A DNA stretch of 64,000 nt, taken from contig NZ_JAPZSK010000004.1 in the NCBI RefSeq assembly GCF_027531815.1, positions 248,001-312,000 of the forward strand, given 5' to 3'. Below are positions 8,229 to 16,937 of the stretch, piece by piece. The notes under the pieces were generated by a model that saw nothing but the letters and a program-made list of their open reading frames with translations, was not told where the DNA came from and did no database searches. Position 1 is the first letter of the stretch, and every line of letters begins with the position of its first letter. The stretch comes from Gemmatimonas sp. Lineage in GTDB: Bacteria; Gemmatimonadota; Gemmatimonadetes; Gemmatimonadales; Gemmatimonadaceae. The position numbers and the translations under genes were made by a program.

Positions 8229-11200
8229 GCAAAGGCGCTGGCCCCTGGTGGCGCCGGTGGGCAGGCGCAGCGGCTGCGGTGGCGGCCTTCTCCGCGTGCG
8301 CCGATTCCTCCGGCGGTGATCGCAGCGCAGCGGCCGCCCCCGCGTCCCAGGGGCCGCCGCTCTTCGAGTCCCTGCCCGCGTCCCGTACCGGCATGGCCTT
8401 CGTGAACACGTTGCCGGAGGCGCCCGAGTTCAGCATCCTGAACTACCTGTACTACTACAACGGCGGCGGCGTCGCGGTCGGAGATGTGGATGGAGATGGA
8501 CGGCAGGATGTCTACCTCTCGTCCAACCTCGAGTCAAACCGTCTCTACCGGAATCGCGGCGACTTCACCTTCGAGGACATCACCGAGCGCGCCGGCGTGG
8601 CCGGCCCGCCGGGATGGAAGACCGGCGTCTCGATGGCCGACGTCAATGGTGACGGCGCGCTCGATCTGTATGTGTCGGCGGTGAACTACCTCACCATGGC
8701 CGGACGCAACGTGCTGTACATCAACGACGGCACGGGCGTCTTCACCGACCGCACCGACGCATACGGGCTCGCGTTCTCCGGGTTCTCCACGCAGTCGCTG
8801 TTCTTCGACTACGATCGTGACGGTGATCTCGATCTGTATCTGCTGAATCACTCCGTGCACACGGAGCGACAAATCGGCGTAGCGGCCCGTCGCGATCAGC
8901 GACATCCACAGGCCGGCGACCGTCTCTATCGCAACGACGGCACGCGTTTCACCGATGTGAGTGCGGCGGCGGGAATCTTCGGGGGCGTCGAGGGATTTGG
9001 ACTGGGAGTGGTGGCCAGCGACGTGAACCTCGATGGCTGTCTCGATGTGTACGTGGCCAACGACTTTCAGGAGAACGACTTCCTGTACCTGAACGACTGT
9101 CGCGGCCACTTCACCGAAGTGGGCACGCAGGCCTTCAGTCATACGAGTCGCTTCTCCATGGGCGCCGATGCTGCCGACATGAACGACGATGGGCGTCCCG
9201 ACTTCATGACGGTGGACATGCTCCCCGAGCAGGAGGCCATCTTCAAGACCTCCGCGAGCTACGAAGGGTGGAATCTCTTCGACATGCGCCTGCGCGCCGG
9301 TTACAGCGTGCAGTACCCGCGCAATGCACTGCAGCTCAATCGGGGAGACGGCACGTTCGCCGAGGTGGCGCTGCTCGCCGGTGTGGCCGCGAGTGACTGG
9401 AGTTGGGGGCCCCTCTTCGCAGACCTCGACAACGACGGACGCAAGGATCTGTTCATTACCAACGGCATCTATCGCCGTCCGAACGATCTGGACTACATCA
9501 ACTATGTCGGAAACGAAGCGGCACAGGCGGCACTCGCACGCGGGGTGACCCGCGCCGAGAACCGGGAGCTGCTGCAGCGCATGCCGCAGATTCCCCTGGC
9601 CAATCATGCCTATCGCAACGACGGAGATTTGCGATTCACCGACATGGCCGAACGGTGGGGACTCGGCGAAAAGGGGTTCAGCAACGGATCGGCGTACGTG
9701 GACCTCGACGATGACGGGGCGCTCGACCTGATCGTCAACCGCATCAACGCGCCAGTCGCCGTCTATCGCAACACGGCGCGTGCGAACGGCAACACCACAC
9801 ACTGGCTGCAGGTGCGCCTCGCCGGCAGTGGCCGCAACACCGACGGCATCGGCGCCAAGGTCACCGCCGTGACCGGGGCGCATCGCCAGCTGCTCGAGCA
9901 GCAACCGGTGCGCGGCTTTCAGTCGAGTGTCGATCGACGGTTGCACTTCGGGTTGGGCACGTCGGCCGTTGTCGACTCGCTCATCGTCGTCTGGCCGGAC
10001 GCGCGGTACGAAATTCGTACCAACGTGGCGGCGGACCGCTCCATCACGCTGCATCAGGACAGCAGCGCCGGGCAATGGCGCTATGCCCCCATCCGCCTGC
10101 AGCGCACCGTGGACGAGGCGCCCGCCGTCGGCGCGGCGGTGCCGCACCGCGAAAACGACTTTCTCGACTACAACCGCGAACCGCTCATGCCGCATGTCGT
10201 GTCGGCGGAGGGTCCCGCGCTTGCGGTCGGGGATGTGAACGGCGACGGGCTCGACGACCTGTATGTCGGAGGCGCCAAGTGGCAGCGTGGCACGCTCCTG
10301 CTGCAGCAGCGCACTGGTCGCTTCACGGAGTCGAGTGCCGCGACCTATGCGGCTGACAGCACGGCAGAGGATGTGGACGCCACCTTCTTCGATGCCGACG
10401 GCGATGGGGATCTCGATCTCTATGTGGTGAGCGCCGGCAACGAGTTCTGGAACGAGTTCGCGGAACTGGACGACCGGCTCTATCTGAACGACGGACGCGG
10501 TTCCTTCACCCGCGCCGTGAACGCTCTGCCGGCCGGTTTCCGCGAAAACGGCAGCACCGTAACCGCCGCCGACTTCGATGGTGATGGCGATCAGGATCTC
10601 TTCGTCGGCAGTCGCGTGGTGGCGCGTGAATACGGTCGGACACCCACCAGCCATCTGCTGCGGAACAATGGCGCCGGGCACTTCACCGACGTCACCGAGG
10701 CCGTGGCCCCCGGCCTGGCCCGCGCGGGGCTGGTGACCGCGGCGCAGTGGGCCGACGTGAACGGCGACAAGCGCCCTGATCTCGTGGTGGTGGGCGAGTG
10801 GATGCCGGTGCGCATCTGGATCAATCGTGGCGATCGGCTCGAGGAGCACGCGGCCGCCAGCGGACTCGCCGCGGCCAGCGGCTGGTGGAACAGTCTCTCG
10901 GTGGCCGACCTCAATGGCGATGGTGCGCCGGATCTCGTGCTCGGCAATGCCGGCACCAACGGCGTTCTCCGGGCCTCGGCCCGGGAGCCAGTGCGCATGT
11001 ACGTGCACGACTTCACCGGCACCGGAAGCACGAAGCAGATCATCACCCGCTTCGTGCAGGGCGTGGCGTATCCCCTGGCTGGCCGCGACGAGCTCGTGAA
11101 GCTCATGCCCGCAATCCGTGGGAAGTATCCCACCTTCGCGGCCTTCGGCGCGAGTCGCCTCGAGGAGATCTTCAACCCGGCCGAGATCGCGAAGGCCGAG

Positions 11201-11611
11201 GTGAAGGAAGCGACCACCTTCGAGAGCGCGGTGGCCATCAACGATGGACGGGGGCGCTTCACGCTGCGCCCCCTGCCCGTGGCCGCGCAGCTATCAATGA
11301 CGTTCGCGACGTTCGTCACCGACGCCAACGGCGACGGGTTTCAGGACATCTTTCTGGCCGGCAACGCCTACGGCGTACCGCCGGTGATCGGTCGCTACGA
11401 TGCGTCGCGCGGTGTCCTGCTGTACGGTGACGGGGCCGGTGGATTTCGCCCTGCCGACGCGACGGCGGTCCCGGCCATCGACGGGCAGGTGCGCGCGCTC
11501 GTTCCCGTGCGGCGTGCGGGCAAGCCCCCATGGATGGCCGTTGCGCGAAACGGTGCGCCCCTGCAACTGCTGACGTTTCGCCGACCCACTCCCCAGACAC
11601 ACACCCAATGA
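8225..11611 (+). CDS. FG-GAP/VCBS repeat lipoprotein with central ASPIC/UnbV domain (second paralogue)
   Basis: A 1128-residue protein. The reading frame is open far upstream, but the GTG at 8225 gives a lipoprotein signal (Phe-Ser-Ala-Cys, Cys 25) and a 4-bp GTGA overlap with the previous stop, so that start is chosen. The layout matches the gene at 3496: FG-GAP blades from about residue 87 (DVDGDGRQD), ASPIC/UnbV near 525-595 (HWLQVRLAGSGRNTDG), a second FG-GAP half, and a block with YPLAGRDELVK near 955. The two are clearly paralogues at about the same length, yet differ enough that the duplication is not recent. The stop overlaps the ATG of the symporter gene. Function is unknown; a role in assembling or presenting a surface complex with the haloperoxidase is only a guess. 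Confidence 0.9.
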   Translation: MSKGAGPWWRRWAGAAAAVAAFSACADSSGGDRSAAAAPASQGPPLFESLPASRTGMAFVNTLPEAPEFSILNYLYYYNGGGVAVGDVDGDGRQDVYLSSNLESNRLYRNRGDFTFEDITERAGVAGPPGWKTGVSMADVNGDGALDLYVSAVNYLTMAGRNVLYINDGTGVFTDRTDAYGLAFSGFSTQSLFFDYDRDGDLDLYLLNHSVHTERQIGVAARRDQRHPQAGDRLYRNDGTRFTDVSAAAGIFGGVEGFGLGVVASDVNLDGCLDVYVANDFQENDFLYLNDCRGHFTEVGTQAFSHTSRFSMGADAADMNDDGRPDFMTVDMLPEQEAIFKTSASYEGWNLFDMRLRAGYSVQYPRNALQLNRGDGTFAEVALLAGVAASDWSWGPLFADLDNDGRKDLFITNGIYRRPNDLDYINYVGNEAAQAALARGVTRAENRELLQRMPQIPLANHAYRNDGDLRFTDMAERWGLGEKGFSNGSAYVDLDDDGALDLIVNRINAPVAVYRNTARANGNTTHWLQVRLAGSGRNTDGIGAKVTAVTGAHRQLLEQQPVRGFQSSVDRRLHFGLGTSAVVDSLIVVWPDARYEIRTNVAADRSITLHQDSSAGQWRYAPIRLQRTVDEAPAVGAAVPHRENDFLDYNREPLMPHVVSAEGPALAVGDVNGDGLDDLYVGGAKWQRGTLLLQQRTGRFTESSAATYAADSTAEDVDATFFDADGDGDLDLYVVSAGNEFWNEFAELDDRLYLNDGRGSFTRAVNALPAGFRENGSTVTAADFDGDGDQDLFVGSRVVAREYGRTPTSHLLRNNGAGHFTDVTEAVAPGLARAGLVTAAQWADVNGDKRPDLVVVGEWMPVRIWINRGDRLEEHAAASGLAAASGWWNSLSVADLNGDGAPDLVLGNAGTNGVLRASAREPVRMYVHDFTGTGSTKQIITRFVQGVAYPLAGRDELVKLMPAIRGKYPTFAAFGASRLEEIFNPAEIAKAEVKEATTFESAVAINDGRGRFTLRPLPVAAQLSMTFATFVTDANGDGFQDIFLAGNAYGVPPVIGRYDASRGVLLYGDGAGGFRPADATAVPAIDGQVRALVPVRRAGKPPWMAVARNGAPLQLLTFRRPTPQTHTQ

Positions 11612-13332
11612 CCAAGCTGACCACGCTCGACTACGTCGTGATGGCCATCTATTTCGTCGTGGTGCTCGGCATCGGCTGGGCACTGCGGCGCATGATGCGC
11701 ACATCCACCGACTTCTTCCTGTCGGGTCGGTCGTTGCCCCCATGGGTAACCGGACTGGCATTTCTTTCGGCCAACCTTGGCGCCCAGGAAGTCATCGGCA
11801 TGGGCGCGTCCGGGGCGAAGTACGGTATCGCCACCAGCCACTTCTACTGGATCGGCGCCATCCCGGCCATGGTGTTCGTCGGCATCTTCATGATGCCGTT
11901 CTACTACGGATCGAAGGCGCGTTCCGTCCCCGAGTACCTGAAGCTGCGCTTCGACGAAAAGACGCGCACCTTCAACGCGCTCGGTTTCGCGGCCATGACG
12001 ATCTTCTCGAGCGGCATCTCCATGTACGCCATGGGGAAGCTGCTCAACCTGCTGCTCGGGTGGGATTTCAACACGAGTGTGCTGGTCTCGGCCGTCATCG
12101 TGCTCGCCTACGTGACGCTCGGTGGACTCACCAGCGCCATCTACAATGAAGTCCTGCAGTTCTTCATGATCGTCTTTGGATTCGCGCCGCTGGTGTGGGT
12201 GGGGCTCAAGCAGGTCGGTGGCTGGGACGGCATGACGAGCAAGCTGTCCGCCGCCGCGGTGCAGCGGGGCCTCCCCGAGTACGCCTACACCAACGTGTGG
12301 CAAGGCATGGGATCGGCCACGACCAATTCCATCGGCATCGAATGGTTCGGCATGGTCATGGGGCTCGGCTTCGTGCTCTCGTTCGGCTACTGGTGCACCG
12401 ACTTCCTCGTGGTGCAGCGCGCCATGGCCGCCGATTCCATGACGGCGGCACGCCGCACCCCGCTCATTGCTGCCGTGCCCAAGATGTTCTTCCCGTTCCT
12501 CGTGATCGTGCCCGGCATGATCGCGCTGGCCATGGGCGACAACATCATTCCCGCCAAGCTCACGGCTGCGGGAACGCCGCTGCTGGACACGAACGGCAAC
12601 GTGGTGCTGGACTACGATCTGGCCACCCCCATGATGCTGGTGAAGCTCTTCCCCACCGGCATGCTCGGCCTGGGGCTCACGGCCCTCATCGCGTCGTTCA
12701 TGTCGGGCATGGCCGGCAACGTGACCGCGTTCAATACCGTGTGGACCTACGACATCTACCAGGCGCACATCAAGAAGCAGGGGACCGACGAGCATTACCT
12801 GTGGATGGGGCGCGCGGCCACCGTGGGCGGAATCGCGCTGTCGGTGGCGGCCGCCTACGTGGCCGGCTCCTTCAACAACATCATGGAGCTGCTGCAGCTC
12901 GTCTTCGCGTTCGTGAACGCACCGCTCTTCGCCACGTTCGCGCTGGGGATGTTCTGGAAGCGCAGCACCGGGCATGGCGCCTTCTGGGGCCTGGTTGCCG
13001 GCACTGTGGCGCCAGCCATCCACCATGGAATCTCGCTAGCCAACGGCGCCACTCCAGGCGTGAAGGGGGGATTTTTCGGCGTGATACTCAGGTATCCCAG
13101 CGAGATGGCGCAAACCTTCTGGACGGCGGTGGCGGCGTTCACGACCTGCTTTATCGTCACGATCGTGGTGAGTCTCGCCACCCGGGCACGGCGCGAGGCG
13201 GAGCTGGAGGGGCTGGTATACTCGCTGACGCCACGGCAGGTGGACGATGTGAAGGCGTGGTACGAGAAGCCCAGTGTCTTCGCCGTGGCCGTCATGCTGG
13301 CCATGGTGGCGCTCAACGTGATGTTCTACTGA
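11608..13332 (+). CDS. Sodium:solute symporter (SSS) family transporter
   Basis: A 574-residue polytopic inner-membrane protein with about 13-14 hydrophobic segments. The N-terminal block (DYVVMAIYFVVVLGIGW, then DFFLSGRSLPPW) and the following GAQEVIGMGASGAKYG are typical of SSS symporters related to the SGLT branch, which use a sodium gradient to import sugars, sialic acid or other solutes. The ATG at 11608 overlaps the previous TGA (ATGA), and this start gives a normal family N-terminus. As fourth gene of the operon it may import a product released outside by the upstream lipoproteins; the solute is not identifiable from sequence alone. Confidence 0.92.
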   Translation: MTKLTTLDYVVMAIYFVVVLGIGWALRRMMRTSTDFFLSGRSLPPWVTGLAFLSANLGAQEVIGMGASGAKYGIATSHFYWIGAIPAMVFVGIFMMPFYYGSKARSVPEYLKLRFDEKTRTFNALGFAAMTIFSSGISMYAMGKLLNLLLGWDFNTSVLVSAVIVLAYVTLGGLTSAIYNEVLQFFMIVFGFAPLVWVGLKQVGGWDGMTSKLSAAAVQRGLPEYAYTNVWQGMGSATTNSIGIEWFGMVMGLGFVLSFGYWCTDFLVVQRAMAADSMTAARRTPLIAAVPKMFFPFLVIVPGMIALAMGDNIIPAKLTAAGTPLLDTNGNVVLDYDLATPMMLVKLFPTGMLGLGLTALIASFMSGMAGNVTAFNTVWTYDIYQAHIKKQGTDEHYLWMGRAATVGGIALSVAAAYVAGSFNNIMELLQLVFAFVNAPLFATFALGMFWKRSTGHGAFWGLVAGTVAPAIHHGISLANGATPGVKGGFFGVILRYPSEMAQTFWTAVAAFTTCFIVTIVVSLATRARREAELEGLVYSLTPRQVDDVKAWYEKPSVFAVAVMLAMVALNVMFY

Positions 13333-13347
13333 TCAGGAGCGACGACC

Positions 13348-13563
13348 ATGAGTGGTGGCGCAGCGATGGATCTTCGCCTGCCAATCGGCGGGCTCTTCGT
13401 GGTGCTGGGCGTCATTCTCGGCGCGTACGGCATCATGACCAACGGCGATACGGCCATGTACGAACGGAGCGCCGGCGTGAACATCAACCTCGTCTGGGGC
13501 GGCGTCATGCTGGCCTTCGGCGCCCTCTTCCTCGCGCTGGCCCAGCGCGCGGCCCGACGCTGA
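13348..13563 (+). CDS. Small two-helix membrane protein
   Basis: A 71-residue protein with two hydrophobic segments (about residues 12-27 and 47-65) separated by a polar loop with NGDTAMYERSAGVN. An AGGAG Shine-Dalgarno at 13335-13339, 8 nt before the ATG, and only 15 bp after the symporter stop support it as a real gene in the same operon. No family is recognised. Its position suggests an accessory subunit of the symporter, which is an inference. Confidence 0.7.
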   Translation: MSGGAAMDLRLPIGGLFVVLGVILGAYGIMTNGDTAMYERSAGVNINLVWGGVMLAFGALFLALAQRAARR

Positions 13564-13586
13564 GCGAGAGGCGACCAAACGTGTCG

Positions 13587-14219
13587 TCAGGCTGGGCCGC
13601 GTCGCAGGCCGAACGCGGCATCGATCAGCCAATGCGCCTTCGCGCCCTGCGGCGCAATCAGGCGGTGCTCGATGCCGAGAATGGTATCGATGATCGGCTC
13701 CCAGGCGTCACGGTTGCGCGCGAGACGTCGTTCGTGCGTGTCGCGGTGCGTGGCTTCGAGAAACACGCGCACGTCCAGGCCGTCGAGCATCAGCACATAG
13801 GTGCCCTCCACCACCAGCACCTGCAGCGCCGAGAAATCGCGGACTTCCTCGTCGAAGCGGTTGGCAGGGTAGTTCACCAGCGGTGCGCGTACCTCGTGGT
13901 GCCCCGCTCGAAACGCGGCAATGTGCTCGTCAATGAGCGACAGCTGCACTTCGTGCGGCCCCACGGCGCCGAGGTCGGTCAGCCGGAATTCGTGGTTGGT
14001 ACGCGGCGGCCGGATGAAGTAGTTGTCCTGATTGAGGAACGCCGTGGGAATGCCGCGGGCATTCAGCGCATCGGCCAGTTGGGCGGCCGTCGTGCTCTTC
14101 CCACTTCCCGACTCCCCCGCCACCCCGATGACGAGCCGACGTCCGTCGAACGCGCCATCCCCGTCGAGTGCCTGAACGAGCCGCGTCACCGCGGTGGTGC
14201 TCAGGCTATCCATGTCCAT
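13587..14219 (-). CDS. Uridine kinase/phosphoribulokinase-like P-loop kinase
   Basis: A 210-residue cytoplasmic protein. Near residue 30 it has a Walker A loop (GVAGESGSGKST). This is followed by NQDNYFIRPP, where uridine kinases have the substrate-site Asp-Tyr/Asn-Tyr, and by a Walker B-like strand ending LVVEGTYVL. Length fits the uridine kinase family. The true substrate could be a nucleoside, pantothenate-like or sugar-derived alcohol. The ATG at 14219 is the first in frame; it lies inside the end of the upstream glycosidase gene (19-bp overlap), so the two are probably coupled. The context of a glycosidase and a sugar permease suggests a role in processing an imported carbohydrate. Confidence 0.8.
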   Translation of the reverse strand: MDMDSLSTTAVTRLVQALDGDGAFDGRRLVIGVAGESGSGKSTTAAQLADALNARGIPTAFLNQDNYFIRPPRTNHEFRLTDLGAVGPHEVQLSLIDEHIAAFRAGHHEVRAPLVNYPANRFDEEVRDFSALQVLVVEGTYVLMLDGLDVRVFLEATHRDTHERRLARNRDAWEPIIDTILGIEHRLIAPQGAKAHWLIDAAFGLRRGPA

Positions 14220-15358
14220 GCCTCCGGGCCGCGCTGGCGCGCGAGATCGAGCAGTACGAAGCCGGTTGCGGTGTACGCCATGCCGGCCGTGCCCAGCGCT
14301 TCGCCCGTTTCGCCGTGGAAGTACTCCTCGAAGTCGAAGTGCGTGAGACGGTGGAGGTGAGCAACCGTGAGTGCGTGCAGTGTGCCGCTGGCGGCCATGC
14401 GCCCATGACGCGCCAACGCTACGCCCAGCCATCCCAGCCACACGGGCCAGATGCCGCCGTTGTGGTACTCGTGGGGGCGGTTGCGAAATCCGTGCAGATG
14501 GTAGCCAGCCAGCGCGTCCCATTCACGATCACCTTCGTGAATGACCGGCGAGAACGCCGGGACCAGCGCGCCGTGCGCGAGGAATCCCTGCTCCAGCCCG
14601 TCGAGTATGCTTGCGCTGCGGTGCGGCAGCAGGTCGGCGATCGCGAGCAAGGCGCAGGCCGCGAGGTCGAGGTGTTCGTCGGTACGCACCGGCGAGGTGG
14701 CGGCTACCGGAAACCGGCGCGGTCCGCCGTACTGCCAGTCGGTGGACGGCCAGTACCGCTCGTCAATGACACGGGCGATGGCCGCCGACTTCTCAGCCCA
14801 GGCCGGCTTGCCGGCCAGCGGTGCCAGCAGGCGCAACCCCCAGGCGCGAAGAACCTGATCGTACAGGATGTAGCCATCGAACGGATACTCGTCGGCCCAG
14901 TTGCCGCCGGCCGGGACGTACAGCAGGTGGCGGCCATTGTACTCGATGCCTTCGAGCAGGTCCACGACCCCCTCTGCCGACTCGGCGAAGTCCTCGTAGC
15001 GGGCGTGCCCTCGCGCGCACAGCAGCGCCACCCCCACCAGATACCAGGTTGCGGAATCGAAGCGTGGCGCAAGGGTGCCGAAGCTCACCTGCTGGCGCCC
15101 GTCCGGTCCCGTGCGGAAGTTGGACGCGATCTGACCCTGCGGTCCCTGCAAGGTCCGCAACTGTTCGAGTGTGCGCCGCAACCCGGTCACGACCTGCTCG
15201 TCACCGGCCGCGAGGCCGGCGAGGCCCGCCATGATCGCGTCGCGCGCAAACACCGCCGCATAGTTCGCCACGGCGCTGCGTGACGCGAGGATGCCCTGCG
15301 GCGTGGCCAGTGCACGGAGCAGGGCGATGGATTCGTCGATAGGAAGTTGGTCCTTCAT
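14201..15358 (-). CDS. Six-hairpin glycoside hydrolase, glycogen-debranching/neutral-invertase-like
   Basis: A 385-residue protein without a signal peptide, so probably cytoplasmic. It has the features of (alpha/alpha)6-barrel glycosidases annotated as amylo-alpha-1,6-glucosidase or neutral invertase-like: ANYAAVFARDAIMAG (RD motif, about residues 31-45), FDSATWYLVG, GNWADEYPFDGYILYDQV with likely acidic catalytic residues near the middle, and HEYHNGGIWPVW. It is short for a full debranching enzyme. The ATG is 9 bp from the ATG of a divergent SLC45-like permease. Together with the following kinase it forms a compact sugar-use cassette; sucrose or a related alpha-glucoside is a reasonable guess, not shown by sequence. 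Confidence 0.75.
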   Translation of the reverse strand: MKDQLPIDESIALLRALATPQGILASRSAVANYAAVFARDAIMAGLAGLAAGDEQVVTGLRRTLEQLRTLQGPQGQIASNFRTGPDGRQQVSFGTLAPRFDSATWYLVGVALLCARGHARYEDFAESAEGVVDLLEGIEYNGRHLLYVPAGGNWADEYPFDGYILYDQVLRAWGLRLLAPLAGKPAWAEKSAAIARVIDERYWPSTDWQYGGPRRFPVAATSPVRTDEHLDLAACALLAIADLLPHRSASILDGLEQGFLAHGALVPAFSPVIHEGDREWDALAGYHLHGFRNRPHEYHNGGIWPVWLGWLGVALARHGRMAASGTLHALTVAHLHRLTHFDFEEYFHGETGEALGTAGMAYTATGFVLLDLARQRGPEAWTWIA

Positions 15359-15367
15359 GGAGATTCG
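15359..15367. promoter_or_regulatory. Nine-base gap between divergent start codons
   Basis: Only 9 bp separate the start codons of the glycosidase (-) and the permease (+). The GGAG at 15359-15362, directly next to the glycosidase start codon, is a good Shine-Dalgarno for the permease (5-nt spacing). Any promoter for either gene must therefore lie inside the other gene's 5' coding sequence. Confidence 0.6.
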
Positions 15368-16732
15368 ATGGCAAGTACCGTGACCGCAGCGCCGACGCAC
15401 ACGACTGCCTCCACCGCGCCGAGGAAGCCGCATCTGTCGTTCCTGTCGATCGTGAACATGAACGTCGGCTTCTTCGGAATCCAGTACAGCTTCGGGTTGC
15501 AGCAGAGCAACATGAGCCCGATCTACCGGTATCTGGGGGCCGACGAGGCGAGCCTGCCGCTGCTCTACCTGGCCGGTCCGGTCACGGGACTCATCGTGCA
15601 ACCCATCATCGGCGCCATGAGCGATCGCACGCTCAGTCCGCGAGGGCGCCGCACTCCGTACTTTCTCATCGGCGCCTTTCTCTGCTCGCTGTCGCTGTTG
15701 GCCATGCCGTTCAGCCGGACCTTGTGGATGGCCGCCGGCATTCTGTGGATTCTCGATGCCGCCAACAACATCACCATGGAGCCGTACCGCGCCTACGTCT
15801 CCGATCGATTGGACGATGCCCAGACATCGCTTGGATTCCTCACGCAGAGCGCCTTCACGGGACTTGGCCAGACGCTGTCGTACATCACGCCATCGCTCCT
15901 GGTGTTCCTCGGCATGAACCGCGATGCCGTGAACGACCGCGGTATTCCCAATATCACCATGCTCGCCTTTCTGATGGGCGCCGTCTTCTCCACGGCGTCC
16001 ATCCTCTGGTCTCTCCGTCAGGTCCCCGAGCTGCCGCTCACCGTTGACGAGCGCCAGCGGATCGAGCGCATGCCGCGGGGGGTCGGCCATACGTTGCAGG
16101 AGATCGTCGACGCCCTGCGCGAGATGCCAACGACCATGCGACAGATGGTGGCGATGAAGTTCTTCCAGTGGTACGCGATGTTCTGCTACTGGATCTACAT
16201 CGCCCCCGCACTCGCGCTCACGCTCTTCGACACCAAGGATCCCGCCTCGGCCGGCTTCCGTGAAGCCGGCCTCGTGACCGGCCAGGTGGGCGCCTTCTAC
16301 AACTTCGTCGCCTTCGTGTCGGCATTTGCCATGGTGCCCGTCACCCGACGCATTGGCGCCAAGTGGATGCATGTGATTGCGCTGAGTGCCGCCTCCCTTG
16401 CCATGCTGGCCCTGCCGGCCATTGAGAGTCGGGCGCTGCTGTTCGTGCCCATGCTCGGCATCGGACTCGCGTGGGGGAGCATGATGGGCAACCCCTATGT
16501 AATGCTGTCCGATTCCATCCCCAAGGAGCGGGTGGGCGTGTACATGGGGGTATTCAACATGTTCATCGTCATCCCCATGCTCATTCAGAACCTCACGCTA
16601 CCGTTGTTCTACGAGACGCTGCTTGGCGGCAATCCCGCCAATGTGATTCGCCTTGCCGGGGCCTTGCTGGGGTGCGCCGCCGTGGCGTGCGCCTTCGTAT
16701 CGGTGCGCAAGGCACGGGTGACGGCCGCCTGA
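15368..16732 (+). CDS. MFS sugar permease, SLC45/GPH-like
   Basis: A 454-residue inner-membrane protein with about 12 hydrophobic segments. The first membrane block (NMNVGFFGIQYSFGLQQ), the sequence PVTGLIVQPIIGAMSDRT and the RGRRTPYFLIGA loop are typical of the SLC45/sucrose-H+ symporter and glycoside-pentoside-hexuronide branch of the MFS. The ATG at 15368 is chosen over an upstream TTG because of the GGAG Shine-Dalgarno. It is divergent from a glycosidase and a kinase, suggesting uptake of a disaccharide that the glycosidase cleaves in the cytoplasm. Confidence 0.88.
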   Translation: MASTVTAAPTHTTASTAPRKPHLSFLSIVNMNVGFFGIQYSFGLQQSNMSPIYRYLGADEASLPLLYLAGPVTGLIVQPIIGAMSDRTLSPRGRRTPYFLIGAFLCSLSLLAMPFSRTLWMAAGILWILDAANNITMEPYRAYVSDRLDDAQTSLGFLTQSAFTGLGQTLSYITPSLLVFLGMNRDAVNDRGIPNITMLAFLMGAVFSTASILWSLRQVPELPLTVDERQRIERMPRGVGHTLQEIVDALREMPTTMRQMVAMKFFQWYAMFCYWIYIAPALALTLFDTKDPASAGFREAGLVTGQVGAFYNFVAFVSAFAMVPVTRRIGAKWMHVIALSAASLAMLALPAIESRALLFVPMLGIGLAWGSMMGNPYVMLSDSIPKERVGVYMGVFNMFIVIPMLIQNLTLPLFYETLLGGNPANVIRLAGALLGCAAVACAFVSVRKARVTAA

Positions 16733-16937
16733 TTACCTGTGTCCTGACCACCATTGTCCGGGCGGTTCCGCGGAGGCGTACGTCGACGCAGGGCGCACCG
16801 CCAGAAGGGATGGCGGGACACGATGACACCCGAAGCGAAACCGAAGAACAAGTGTAAGTCTTCCAACGATTTGCGCTTCGCGGGATTGTCAGACCCCGCC
16901 CCGACATTCCGCGCACCCTCCAACGTGGAGTTTGTGC

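Noticed and set aside
8534-11008. Long - strand open frame opposite the second FG-GAP/ASPIC gene
   Set aside because: Same artefact: repeats correspond to the antisense of FG-GAP blades.
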